Origin: UBA57 sp013378375
GTDB lineage: Archaea > Thermoproteota > Nitrososphaeria > Nitrososphaerales > UBA57
NCBI GenBank assembly: GCA_013378375.1
Contig: JACAFT010000005.1
Coordinates: 1 to 43,705 of the forward strand
Direction of reading: 5' to 3'
Length of the DNA: 43,705 nucleotides
Below, piece after piece: positions 9,964-18,456 of this stretch. The notes beneath the pieces are model-generated. The model was not told the origin of the DNA, did not search any database, and saw nothing but the letters and a program-made list of their open reading frames with translations. Position 1 is the first letter of the stretch, and each line of letters opens with the position of its first letter. A program made the translations under genes and the position numbers.

Positions 9964-10327
9964 TCACCATTCTATAATAAATAGTTCTTCCACTTGTCGG
10001 ACTGGCGCGTTCAATTTTTATAATATCACCGGACTTTACTTCAAGATGTTTTATTGCAGGATCAGAACCAGAAATTTTAGGAAGTTGCGACAATGAAACA
10101 TTATATTTTGACATTATGGATTCAACTTGATCGTCAAGAACTTTTTCGTGAAGAGGAGTCAAATTATGCTCAAGTATGACAACCTCTGTTTCACTTTCAA
10201 CAGACTTCTTCTTAGATTCCTTTTTAGGTTTAGTAATAGACTTCTTAGATTCCTTTTTAGATTTAGTAACAGAATTCTTAGATTCCTTTTTAGGTTTAGT
10301 TTTAGTAACTGACAAACCCAAATTCAC
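9953..10327 (-). CDS. rpoH: RNA polymerase subunit H (Rpo5) with a lysine-rich N-terminal extension
   Basis: RpoH is the archaeal counterpart of the C-terminal domain of eukaryotic Rpb5. Residues about 48-124 match it: HNLTPLHEKVL, a YNVSLSQLPKI segment, SDPAIKHLEVKSGDIIKI and SGRTIYYRMVID. Typical archaeal RpoH is about 75-85 residues. Here roughly 45 extra N-terminal residues consist of KPKKESK-like units rich in Lys, Ser and Glu. The start is taken at GTG 10327; an in-frame TTG at 10315 would shorten it by four residues. It leads the polymerase operon, overlapping rpoB, and a TATA-like box lies about 40 bases upstream. Confidence 0.93.
   Translation of the reverse strand: MNLGLSVTKTKPKKESKNSVTKSKKESKKSITKPKKESKKKSVESETEVVILEHNLTPLHEKVLDDQVESIMSKYNVSLSQLPKISGSDPAIKHLEVKSGDIIKIERASPTSGRTIYYRMVIDQ
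10207..10312. repeat. Imperfect tandem repeat encoding the RpoH lysine-rich arm
   Basis: Three copies of a roughly 33-36-base unit built around AGATTCCTTTTTAG (plus strand) start near 10211, 10244 and 10280. On the coding strand they give TKPKKESK, TKSKKESK and TKPKKESK. The unit spacing is a multiple of three, so the frame is kept. This explains the low-complexity extension of RpoH. Confidence 0.85.
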
Positions 10328-10359
10328 CTAATGTACAAAAATCATAAATTATTAATAAC

Positions 10360-10372
10360 AAATATATAGACA
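10360..10372 (-). promoter_or_regulatory. Candidate TATA box for the rpoH operon
   Basis: Read on the minus strand, TCTATATATTTG lies about 38 bases before the GTG start of rpoH. With an archaeal TATA-to-start spacing of about 25 bases, transcription would begin near 10339 and leave a leader of about a dozen bases. It lies in the 149-base gap between rpoH and the divergent CoA-binding protein gene, the longest gap noticed in the window. That gap also has a T-rich run at about 10422-10430, but no gene. Confidence 0.5.
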
Positions 10373-10476
10373 ATTTGGAAAACACCGCCTTATATTCTTT
10401 ATCCTTTGTTATATAATCAATTTTTTTTTATGAATATTTACAAAAACGTAAATTACAGACTAATATAATTGAAAAT

Positions 10477-10890
10477 ATGGAAATAAATGAAATACTAGAT
10501 AAAACAAAAAACATAGCAGTGGTAGGTTTATCAAAAGACCGAACAAAAGATAGTTATAGAGTATCAGAATATATGAAAAGTTCCGGATATAACATAATCC
10601 CAATAAATCCAACGGCAGATCAAATAATGAATATAAAATCTTATGATTCATTAAAAAATCTACCAGAAAATATTGGAAAACAAGTAGATATAGTAAATAT
10701 CTTTAGAAAAAAAGAGTTTGTTAAAGAAATAGTTATTGAAGCTATAGAATTAAAGAAGAAATATAATAAACTTCATACAATTTGGATGCAAATAGGAATA
10801 GATCATGAAGAAGCAGAAGAATTTGCAGAAAAAAATGGATTAAAAGTAATTACAAACAAATGTTTAATGATTGAACATAAAAGAATGTGA
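10477..10890 (+). CDS. CoA-binding domain protein (YccU-like)
   Basis: Small single-domain protein of 137 residues with a Rossmann fold of the CoA_binding_2 type. The N-terminus KNIAVVGLSKDRTKDSYRVS gives the nucleotide-binding turn, followed by YMKSSGYNIIPINPTAD, VDIVNIFRK and a C-terminal KCLMIEHKR motif, as in bacterial YccU and archaeal relatives. These proteins resemble the CoA-binding domain of succinyl-CoA synthetase alpha; their cellular role is not established. The ATG at 10477 is the first start. It is transcribed divergently from rpoH and converges on psmA (18-base gap). Confidence 0.88.
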   Translation: MEINEILDKTKNIAVVGLSKDRTKDSYRVSEYMKSSGYNIIPINPTADQIMNIKSYDSLKNLPENIGKQVDIVNIFRKKEFVKEIVIEAIELKKKYNKLHTIWMQIGIDHEEAEEFAEKNGLKVITNKCLMIEHKRM

Positions 10891-10908
10891 AAGAAAAGAG
10901 AAATCGAC

Positions 10909-11625
10909 TTATTTTTTTACTTTTTTGGAATAGCTTAAAAGTTCTTCATTAGTTAGAACATGCATTGTTTTATTCTTAGCATCTATAGTAGATATCTTAA
11001 TATTTTCACTAACATTAGATTTGTCATTAATTAAAACTATAGATTCCATAGCGAGTTTAATTGAATCGTCAAGAGATATATCTAAAGAATATTTTTTTTC
11101 AAATAATTCTATTACTTGTTCACTTCCAGTACCAATTGCAGTGGCATTATATGCAACATAACCTCCACTAGGATCAGTTTTCCATAAATGAGCTCCAGTT
11201 CGATCAACGCCACAAATAATCAAAGAAACTCCAAAGGGCCTAACACCAGCATATTGAGTAAACTGTTGTGAAGAATCAGCAATTTTACGTGCAAGTGTTT
11301 CTAAATCAACAGGCTGATCATATATCAATCGATTAGTTTGTGCAACAATTCTTGCTTGGTCCACTTGTATTCTCGCATCAGGAATATAACCTGCAGCAGC
11401 CACGCCTATATGATCGTCGACTTGAAATAATTTTTGAGTAATACCAGAAGTTTGTAATTTAGATATCTTTTCATCAACAGCTAAAACTGCACCATCGTTT
11501 GATTTAATACCCAATGCAAGACTTCCACGTCTAACAGTTTCCATAGCATATTCAACTTGGTATAATCTTCCATCAGGAGAAAATACAGTAATTGCACGAT
11601 CATATCCTTGAGCTCCAGGGAACAT
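10909..11625 (-). CDS. psmA: 20S proteasome alpha subunit
   Basis: Structural alpha subunit of the archaeal 20S proteasome, forming the outer gating rings. The N-terminal signature GYDRAITVFSPDGRLYQVEY followed by AMETVRRGSLALGIK is diagnostic, and SLIICGVDRTGAHLW and ATAIGTGSEQVIELFEKKY follow. The chain of 238 residues ends in a lysine-rich tail (SYSKKVKK). The conserved N-terminal segment is the part that in the family forms the gate and docks HbYX-motif ATPases. No beta subunit gene is in the window. It is divergent from the DUF371 gene over 68 bases. Confidence 0.97.
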   Translation of the reverse strand: MFPGAQGYDRAITVFSPDGRLYQVEYAMETVRRGSLALGIKSNDGAVLAVDEKISKLQTSGITQKLFQVDDHIGVAAAGYIPDARIQVDQARIVAQTNRLIYDQPVDLETLARKIADSSQQFTQYAGVRPFGVSLIICGVDRTGAHLWKTDPSGGYVAYNATAIGTGSEQVIELFEKKYSLDISLDDSIKLAMESIVLINDKSNVSENIKISTIDAKNKTMHVLTNEELLSYSKKVKK

Positions 11626-11693
11626 AATAATCAGTGATAAATTAAGCTAGTTAACATTTAAAGGTTTTATCAAGAGAATATTTAAAGGACAAC

Positions 11694-12122
11694 ATGAAAA
11701 TAGAAGAAATTGAATTTTATGGTCATTCGAATGTAACAGGAACGCACAAATCAACACTGGAAATTACTACAGAAAAACATCTTACTGATAAAGGAGATTG
11801 TATAATTGGAGTAAATGCTAAAACTGCTTGCAATACATTAAATAGTAAAATTAAAGAAGAAATTCAGAAAGATAACAATCAGATTACGATAGAATTAATA
11901 GTAGAAGATATGAAATTTAAAACAAAGGCAATGGGTAGTTCAAAATTGTCGTTAAAACACAAAAAAGACATTGTATTAAGAAAAAGTAAGTTTACATGTA
12001 CAAGAACAGTAGGCATAAACGCGGAAAATGCTGCTATTGATATCCCTAGAGAAATGATTAGTAAATTAAGAAATCCTAATGTAAAAGGACTGTTTAGAAT
12101 AATAATAGGAGAAACTGAATAA
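11694..12122 (+). CDS. DUF371 family protein
   Basis: Archaeal protein of 142 residues matching the DUF371 family: EFYGHSNVTGTHKSTLEITTE near the N-terminus (cited in part: GHSNVTGTHKSTLEITT), a central KGDCIIGVNAKTAC, and LRKSKFTCTRTVGINAENAA with the closing PREMISKLRNPN. The function is unknown to me. The sequence suggests a soluble beta-rich protein; I see no signal peptide or membrane segment. It lies two bases upstream of the mevalonate-decarboxylase-family gene, so the two are very likely co-expressed. A TATA-like TATTTAAAG lies about 15-20 bases before the ATG. Confidence 0.82.
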   Translation: MKIEEIEFYGHSNVTGTHKSTLEITTEKHLTDKGDCIIGVNAKTACNTLNSKIKEEIQKDNNQITIELIVEDMKFKTKAMGSSKLSLKHKKDIVLRKSKFTCTRTVGINAENAAIDIPREMISKLRNPNVKGLFRIIIGETE

Positions 12123-12124
12123 AA

Positions 12125-13099
12125 ATGACTAATAAAGCTACTGCCAAAGCACATGCAATGCAAGGATTATTGAAATATCATGGAATGAAAGATAGCAAAC
12201 TAAGGATACCGTATCACGATAGTATTTCAGTTTGTCTTGATGCATTATTTACAAAGACAACAGTAGAATTTGGAAGTTTTGAAAAAGATGAATTAATTAT
12301 CAATAATGAGATACAACAAGGTACAGTTCTGGATCGTGCACTAGTAATAATTAATAGAATTCGACTATTAGCAAAAATTGAAGATAAGGTAAAAATAATA
12401 TCAGAAAATAGTATTAAATTTGGAGAAGTAAAGGGATTAGGATTTTCATCTTCTGCAGGAGCGGCATTAGCAGGATCTGCATTCAAAGCATCAGGCCTTG
12501 AATCTGCACATGGATGGGATATTAAATTAATTTCAAGAATTGCAAGATTATTAGCAGGATCAGCATGTAGAAGTGTAACAGGAGAATATTCAAGATGGTA
12601 TTCTGGTAATGATGACGAAACATCATATGCAGAAAAAATATCAACTAAAAGTGATTTAGATCTTAGAATGATTGCAATACCATTTCCATCTGACTATCCA
12701 ACAGAATCAGCACATAAGGAAGTATTAACATCAAATTTCTTCGATGCGAGAATTAAAAGTGCAAATATTAGATTGGAAAAAATTCAAGAATCTATAAAGA
12801 AAGGAGATTTAGATAATCTAGGAAAACTAGTTGAAGAAGATTCTTTAGAATTACATGCACTTACAATGACTGGAAAAGATAGAGTAATTCTCCTTCGTCC
12901 TGAAACAATCAACATAATCAATTTTGTAAAGCGAAAACAGAAAGAGAATATACCAATATATTATTCTATGCAAACAGGACCTTCAATTTTTATTAATACA
13001 AATAGTGATCATATTGACGAAATTTATAGTGAAATTTCAGAAATGGGTTTCAACGCAATAAAATCTACTATCGGGGATTCAGTCAGAATAAGTAACTAA
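12125..13099 (+). CDS. mvaD: Mevalonate (di)phosphate decarboxylase-family protein (GHMP), catalytic Asp replaced
   Basis: GHMP-fold protein of 324 residues in the mevalonate diphosphate decarboxylase family, part of isoprenoid and hence archaeal lipid synthesis. Visible family blocks are LLKYHGMKDSKLRIP (yeast KYWGKRD; Lys17 retained, Trp to His), HDSISVCL (family NSSISVTL), the phosphate loop GLGFSSSAGAALAG and GSACRSVTGEYSRW with the substrate-binding Arg. In canonical decarboxylases a late YTFDAGPN motif carries the catalytic Asp; here the block reads YSMQTGPS, giving Gln283 (codon 12971-12973). Substitution of that Asp is known to turn such enzymes into kinases, so decarboxylase activity should not be assumed. 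Start ATG is two bases after the DUF371 stop. Confidence 0.82.
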   Translation: MTNKATAKAHAMQGLLKYHGMKDSKLRIPYHDSISVCLDALFTKTTVEFGSFEKDELIINNEIQQGTVLDRALVIINRIRLLAKIEDKVKIISENSIKFGEVKGLGFSSSAGAALAGSAFKASGLESAHGWDIKLISRIARLLAGSACRSVTGEYSRWYSGNDDETSYAEKISTKSDLDLRMIAIPFPSDYPTESAHKEVLTSNFFDARIKSANIRLEKIQESIKKGDLDNLGKLVEEDSLELHALTMTGKDRVILLRPETINIINFVKRKQKENIPIYYSMQTGPSIFINTNSDHIDEIYSEISEMGFNAIKSTIGDSVRISN

Positions 13100-13107
13100 A
13101 AAATACA

Positions 13108-15834
13108 TCATTGTTTATTATTAGACAATCTATTTACAAAATAAACAGTGCCAAAGAGAATGACAATAGATAAAATCAAAGAAGGAATATATCTATTTGT
13201 TATTTCTTCCGAGACAAAAACAGAAAATTCATCAAATTGAACATCAATCAATTGATTTTTATGTTCATGACTGATTATAGGTTGAAAAACAATAGATTTA
13301 CCAGGAGAGATTCCTAAAGCTTTGGTTCTTAATTCAGTGGAATCTTCAGGATTCAATAACGGAATATCAACAAAGATAGATTGATCAAGTATTTCTAAAT
13401 TATCATTTATACCAGGTGTTATAGATAAGGATTTGATAGTAAAAGTTGATGGATTCTCAATCGTAATAATTAATTCGACTTCTTGATTATCTAAAATTTC
13501 AGATGGAATTGTCGTTATTGTAATAACAGGGGAATTAATAATTTCTATAGGGGTCTGAGAAGAAAATATTCTCACAGTTTTACCTCCTATTACGAAATCT
13601 GCATAAGCTTGAAGTAAATTACGTTCTACATGTTCACGATTAGAAATTTGATAATTATAATTCATTGAACCTTGTTGTTTCAGACTAGAACGTTCGTTCC
13701 AATCTGAACCTTCTTCGTTCAGAAATTGTTCGTCATTTCCTCTTACTTGTACGTTATATAAAAATAAATCACCATTATTGTGGAAATCTACAGAGATGGT
13801 AAAATTGTAACCTACAAGAGCAGAATTTTCATCAATGTCTTTGTGAATAGAAATAGCAGTTGGCAGAACTATTGATTGCGAAATAAATTCGTATTCTCGG
13901 TCAGAATAAGAGAAAATAGCACTTGCAGGAGTCAAAAGAATATTAGATGAAGAAGAAGAACCAACATTATATGAAAAAACAGTAGTATTGCCGGGTCGTA
14001 GTGACTTTATGGTAGATTCAAGAAGATTATTGTTCTTAGTAAGATTGCCATCAATGTAAACAACACCATCAGGTATAATATCTAGGATTTTGATATTAGA
14101 AAGATCTTTGTCTCCGTTATTTGTAATTGTAATCAATACTTCAATTTCATCTTTCCATATACCATCAATAGGAATAAGTGAAATTTTGTCGAGAATTATA
14201 TTTGGTGAATCAATAGTTGGTTTTTTATAGTAATTATAGTCATTAATAATAGTAATAGGATTACCAGAAATTTTTTGAGTATCAGATTCTTCAGACCAAG
14301 TAACATGCCAAATATGATTATCTAAATTAAAACTAAAATCACTTCGTGAGATGTTAAAATTTATAACTTCTAATGAATTAGGCGCTAAAGAATCAAATGT
14401 TTCGATAATATCATCGTCTAATAAAACATCAACATTATAAGCACTTCGAGAACCAAGATTTTGTACTTGAAGAGAATATGAACTATTTTCATGCATGGAG
14501 ATGTAAGATTGATTGTACAAAGAAAAAGCTAGTAAAGCAGGTTTTACATCGTTCAATTCGATATGAAAATCATTGGAATATGTAGTTTTAGCATATTCAT
14601 CTTCTCCGATTGAAAATACATAATCAAACGAAGTATCTTCTAAAGAAGATTGAACAGTTATGATTTCATCAGTATTAATCTTCAATAATCTAGACATGGT
14701 AACTGTTTCTCCAGGAGCAAGATTTTCAATAACATCTTCACCTCCAGATTGGACTAAAGTGAAATGTTCATCCCACCAATTATCCTGAAAATTAACTTTA
14801 TCAATTGCCAGTCCATCAATTTTAGGAGAAAGATTTGTAAAAATAAGACGTGATTCGATAGTATCACCGTTATAACCTGCAGTTTTATCAATTTCTCTTA
14901 CTACAGAAAGAACAGGAGGATAATGAACTAAAGGAAGAGAATAATTAAACAATTCATCGGAGGATAATTTAACAATAACTTTTGAATTTAAATTATCAAT
15001 ATCATGTTGAGTATCAATTAACAAATTAGAATCAGATGAAATACCATCAGAACTAATTATAGAACCAAATGATTGGAATGAAATTGTCGACTCACTAGAA
15101 CTTCCGGAAGAATTGATTGATGGAACTTTAAATAAATCATTAAGAGAGATTTGCAATCCCAACACACTGCCATCAGTAGGTGTAGAATCAATTAATGCAT
15201 CTGCAGAAGTTCCTCCCAATGTTAATGAATAAACAAGATGATTATTTTGTTTTGTACCAGAAAATACTAATGTAGGATTAGGATTAGAGGTGTATATTTC
15301 TCTAGTGATTAATTTATTAAAGCCTGAATTTTCATTATCAAAAACTTCCCATAAAGTTCCAACAATAAGATTAAATTCTGCATGAGAATAATATTGATAA
15401 TCCATAAGTTGATTAGATTTGCGAGAATCATAACTGATGAATCCTAATTTAAGTTCTTCAGATAATACGGAAGCAAATTTATCGGCATTTTCTTGACTAC
15501 TAGCTTTAACCACAAGCAATGCACCATCTTTTGGCAATATTGAATTAATCAAACCAAAACCATGTGTTGTGAATATATCAAAACGGGGATCGAAAGATCC
15601 TTGTTGGGAATAATGAGATAAAGAAAATGAATCAACTCCAAATGAATTATCGAGATTTTGTGAAGTCACACCAGTAGTATTTACATCAGTGAGTTTAATA
15701 GACCAGTAAGCTATATCGCCAGAAACTGAAACAGATAATTCCTCCTTATAGTCATGAGTGGCATGACTATCAGGAATTGGGAAGTTTGGAACCAGCAATA
15801 GAAACATTAGAAATAACAATAATATTCGGTTCAT
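13108..15834 (-). CDS. Secreted, membrane-anchored protein with repeated Ig-like (CARDB/DUF11-type) domains
   Basis: A 908-residue surface protein of unknown function. It begins with a signal peptide (NRILLLFLMFLLLVPNFPIP then DSHA) and ends with one membrane helix (about 883-900, IPSLILSIVILFGTVYFV) and a short basic tail, so nearly all of it is outside the cell. The middle and C-terminal halves contain several segments typical of beta-sandwich domains of the CARDB/DUF11 type: NLAPGETVTMSRLLKI, ITNNGDKDLSNIKILDIIPDG, VDFHNNGDLFLYNVQV and ITIENPSTFTIKSL. The N-terminal 300 residues resemble nothing I can name. Many Asn-X-Ser/Thr sites fit archaeal N-glycosylation. It converges on the upstream gene with eight bases between. 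An S-layer-associated or cell-surface scaffold role is only inference. Confidence 0.8.
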   Translation of the reverse strand: MNRILLLFLMFLLLVPNFPIPDSHATHDYKEELSVSVSGDIAYWSIKLTDVNTTGVTSQNLDNSFGVDSFSLSHYSQQGSFDPRFDIFTTHGFGLINSILPKDGALLVVKASSQENADKFASVLSEELKLGFISYDSRKSNQLMDYQYYSHAEFNLIVGTLWEVFDNENSGFNKLITREIYTSNPNPTLVFSGTKQNNHLVYSLTLGGTSADALIDSTPTDGSVLGLQISLNDLFKVPSINSSGSSSESTISFQSFGSIISSDGISSDSNLLIDTQHDIDNLNSKVIVKLSSDELFNYSLPLVHYPPVLSVVREIDKTAGYNGDTIESRLIFTNLSPKIDGLAIDKVNFQDNWWDEHFTLVQSGGEDVIENLAPGETVTMSRLLKINTDEIITVQSSLEDTSFDYVFSIGEDEYAKTTYSNDFHIELNDVKPALLAFSLYNQSYISMHENSSYSLQVQNLGSRSAYNVDVLLDDDIIETFDSLAPNSLEVINFNISRSDFSFNLDNHIWHVTWSEESDTQKISGNPITIINDYNYYKKPTIDSPNIILDKISLIPIDGIWKDEIEVLITITNNGDKDLSNIKILDIIPDGVVYIDGNLTKNNNLLESTIKSLRPGNTTVFSYNVGSSSSSNILLTPASAIFSYSDREYEFISQSIVLPTAISIHKDIDENSALVGYNFTISVDFHNNGDLFLYNVQVRGNDEQFLNEEGSDWNERSSLKQQGSMNYNYQISNREHVERNLLQAYADFVIGGKTVRIFSSQTPIEIINSPVITITTIPSEILDNQEVELIITIENPSTFTIKSLSITPGINDNLEILDQSIFVDIPLLNPEDSTELRTKALGISPGKSIVFQPIISHEHKNQLIDVQFDEFSVFVSEEITNRYIPSLILSIVILFGTVYFVNRLSNNKQ

Positions 15835-15913
15835 GTGTTAAAGTTCACCATATCAACAATAGATAACTCTAAATTAGTTATTTATTTCTTTTTGCTATAT
15901 AGAAATTATAGAT

Positions 15914-16984
15914 TTATTTCTTTTTAGCGTCAGCAGGGTCGTCTATACCTTTTTCATTAAGAGTAAATACTGCTTCGTGTTCAGGATGATATGGGCTGTC
16001 CTTCATTTTAGCAATACGGTTTTTTCCAGATTTTCTCAAGTATAACCTATAAGTACTTGTATGAGCAACCACATGCCCGCCAACAGGTCTTGTTGGGTCT
16101 CCAAAAAATGAATCAGGAGCAGACATAACTTGATTTGTTATGACAATGGCGACATTACGAGTTTCGGCAGTACGAGTTAATAAATGCATAAATCGATTAA
16201 GTCTATGCTGACGAGTTGCAAGTGTTCCACGGCCCAAAAATTCAGCACGATAATGTCCCATTAAAGAATCCACTATAACAAGTCGTGTATTTGAAGTATC
16301 CAGGACCTTGCCTAATTCTCCAACAAGTAATTCCTGATGCGAACTATTGTATGCTTTAGCAACAATAATTCGTTCAAGAGCTTTATCAGGATCCATGCCA
16401 CGCATTTCTGCAATATCACGTAAACGCTCAGGTCGAAATGTATTTTCTGTATCAATATAAACAACATCTCCATCTAATCCTCCTTGATCAAAAGGAAGTT
16501 GTACAGTTAGACACAATGTATGACATATCTGTGTTTTTCCAGTTCCATACTCTCCATAAAATTCAGTAACAGCTTGTGTTTCAATTCCGCCAATTAATAA
16601 TTCGTCAAGATTATTACTTCCAGTTTTTATTCTTTCAATTTTTTGTCTTCTATCATATATTTCACTGGCAGAAACAAAATCTTTTTCAAATCTCCCAATT
16701 TCAACTAATTTGAGTCGAGCTTTATTACACAAGTCTATAGCCTTGTCCATTTCAAATCCGGTAGTATCTGCGACATCACCAGGACCTCGAACAGCTACAT
16801 CAAGAATTGTATAGATTCCAGCCTCGGTAAGTTTTTTAGTAGTAACAGGACCAACACCAGGCAATGAATTAACTTCTAACGTCTCTTTATTTAGTTCCGG
16901 AGAAGAATCTGATTCAACATCATTAATTTCTTCGGTTTCAACATTATCATTTTCTAGACTAGTAGATTCTTCGAATCTTGTCAT
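15914..16984 (-). CDS. radA: DNA recombinase RadA
   Basis: Archaeal RecA/Rad51 family strand-exchange protein. After an acidic N-terminus of about 35 residues comes a helix-hairpin-helix domain (SLPGVGPVTTKKLTEAGI, about 40-57), then the ATPase core with Walker A GEYGTGKT (about 144-151), the linker ASEIYDRRQ, and Walker B LVIVDSLM followed by YRAEFLGRG. Loop residues VGGHVVAHTSTYRLYLRKS are typical. The frame opens at a GTG three codons upstream, but the ATG at 16984 is preferred. At 356 residues it is slightly long because of the acidic N-terminus. No intein was seen. Confidence 0.97.
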   Translation of the reverse strand: MTRFEESTSLENDNVETEEINDVESDSSPELNKETLEVNSLPGVGPVTTKKLTEAGIYTILDVAVRGPGDVADTTGFEMDKAIDLCNKARLKLVEIGRFEKDFVSASEIYDRRQKIERIKTGSNNLDELLIGGIETQAVTEFYGEYGTGKTQICHTLCLTVQLPFDQGGLDGDVVYIDTENTFRPERLRDIAEMRGMDPDKALERIIVAKAYNSSHQELLVGELGKVLDTSNTRLVIVDSLMGHYRAEFLGRGTLATRQHRLNRFMHLLTRTAETRNVAIVITNQVMSAPDSFFGDPTRPVGGHVVAHTSTYRLYLRKSGKNRIAKMKDSPYHPEHEAVFTLNEKGIDDPADAKKK

Positions 16985-17071
16985 CTTTCCCACTCTAATA
17001 ATAAGTTAGAAAGGTAATTAATGTTTAACTTCAAAAATGTTTCACGAATAAGAAAAATAATGGAAAAAAAA

Positions 17072-17374
17072 TTAACCAAATTTATAACTAACGCCTTTGC
17101 CACTTCGAGGATGATTCCATTCGATAGCACCTTTACCAAGTTGATCGCATACAACAGTACACAAACCCATTTCAATACATCCTTCAATATTGTAAACAAG
17201 TTCTTCGTCAGAAAGAGTATAAACCTGAGATGGGCAGACATATAAACAAGGTTTTTTCACACAGGTCTTGCAAATTTCAGTATTAACTTTAATAAACTCA
17301 GAACTATCCCAATCAAACGATAATAGACTTAATTTTGATTCCAAAGTCTTATCTTGATCATTTTCAGAAGTCAT
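17072..17374 (-). CDS. fixX: FixX-like ferredoxin
   Basis: Small iron-sulfur protein of 100 residues resembling FixX, the ferredoxin partner of electron-transfer-flavoprotein quinone oxidoreductases. The first cluster motif is full: CKTCVKKPCLYVCP. The second reads CIEMGLCTVVC, where the FixX family usually has CxxCGxC, so one cysteine is a methionine. The close AIEWNHPRSGKGVSYKFG matches the FixX C-terminus. The start is the ATG at 17374 (MTSENDQ); the frame extends upstream in-frame, but that part is hydrophobic, AT-rich intergenic sequence. No FixABC genes are nearby. It is divergent from fen1. Confidence 0.85.
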   Translation of the reverse strand: MTSENDQDKTLESKLSLLSFDWDSSEFIKVNTEICKTCVKKPCLYVCPSQVYTLSDEELVYNIEGCIEMGLCTVVCDQLGKGAIEWNHPRSGKGVSYKFG

Positions 17375-17430
17375 GTATATTACTATATTAGAAAAGTAAT
17401 AATAAAGATATCTAACAAATAGAAAACACA

Positions 17431-18456
17431 ATGGGAGTAAAATTAAAAGACTTTACAGATCCAAAGAAAATAAAAATAGAGAATTTATCAGGAAATACAA
17501 TAGCAATAGACGGATATAATATCATTTATCAATTTTTAACAACAATTAGAGGTCCAACAGGTGAGCCATTAAGAAATAATAAAGGAAGAGTAACAAGTCA
17601 TTTAACCGGATTATTTTACCGTAATATTAATTTACTAAATAATAAAATAAAACCAATATACGTACTTGATGGTAAACCTCCAGAATTAAAATCAATATTA
17701 ATTCAAAAACGAAAAGAAATTAGAGAAAAAAATCAAGAAAAATATTTAAAAGCTATAGAAGAAGACAATCAGGAACTCGCAAAAAAATATTCTCATTCAA
17801 TGATAAGAATTAATGATGAAATAATTAGCGATACTAAGAAAATCTTGGAATTATTAGGAATACCATATGTGCAAGCTCCTTCAGAAGGAGAAGCAACCGC
17901 AGCATATTTAACAGAAACAGGAATTGCAGAATACTCAGTTAGTCAGGATTATGATTCTTTATTATTTGGAGCAAAAAAACTATGTAGAAATCTAACAGTA
18001 TCAGGAAAAAGAAGAATTCCAAGAACAAATAGATACGTCAACGTAGAACCAGAAATGATTGAATTAAAGGAATTTTTAAGATTAAATGACATAAACAGAG
18101 AACAATTAATTGACATATCCATATTAATAGGAACGGATTACAATCCCAATGGATTTACTAGAATTGGACCAAAAACAGCTATGAAATATATCAAAAAATT
18201 TAAAAAAATCGAAGAAATACCTGCAATTCAAAAAGAATTAGAATTAATTAATATTGATGAAGTGAGAAAAATGTTTCTTAGTCCAAATGTAATAAAACCT
18301 GACACAGTATCTCATAATGAAATAAATAAAAATAAATTAATTTCATTTCTGTGTGATCAAAATAATTTTTCAGAAGAAAGAATATCAAATATGATAAATA
18401 AATTAGAAAAAACACAAGAAGAAAGATCAGAGAGTTTAGATAAGTGGTTTAAATGA
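17431..18456 (+). CDS. fen: Flap endonuclease 1
   Basis: Structure-specific nuclease that removes 5' flaps during Okazaki-fragment maturation and base-excision repair. The 341 residues show the XPG-N and XPG-I blocks: IAIDGYNIIYQFL, VLDGKPPELK, APSEGEATAAYL, SVSQDYDSLLFG and ILIGTDYNPNG, which supply the acidic metal-binding residues. The helix-hairpin-helix GPKTAMKYIKKF follows. The C-terminus, SLDKWFK, looks like a PCNA-interacting motif. It overlaps the next gene by four bases (ATGA). Confidence 0.97.
   Translation: MGVKLKDFTDPKKIKIENLSGNTIAIDGYNIIYQFLTTIRGPTGEPLRNNKGRVTSHLTGLFYRNINLLNNKIKPIYVLDGKPPELKSILIQKRKEIREKNQEKYLKAIEEDNQELAKKYSHSMIRINDEIISDTKKILELLGIPYVQAPSEGEATAAYLTETGIAEYSVSQDYDSLLFGAKKLCRNLTVSGKRRIPRTNRYVNVEPEMIELKEFLRLNDINREQLIDISILIGTDYNPNGFTRIGPKTAMKYIKKFKKIEEIPAIQKELELINIDEVRKMFLSPNVIKPDTVSHNEINKNKLISFLCDQNNFSEERISNMINKLEKTQEERSESLDKWFK

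Noticed and set aside
10328..10476. Possible small RNA or tRNA in the longest gap
   Set aside because: No cloverleaf, box C/D or box H/ACA pattern could be seen; only TATA-like and T-rich stretches are present.
16981..17241. Hydrophobic open frame of 86 residues between radA and the ferredoxin
   Set aside because: It overlaps the ferredoxin gene in another frame and has no family match or clear ribosome site; it looks like AT-rich chance coding.
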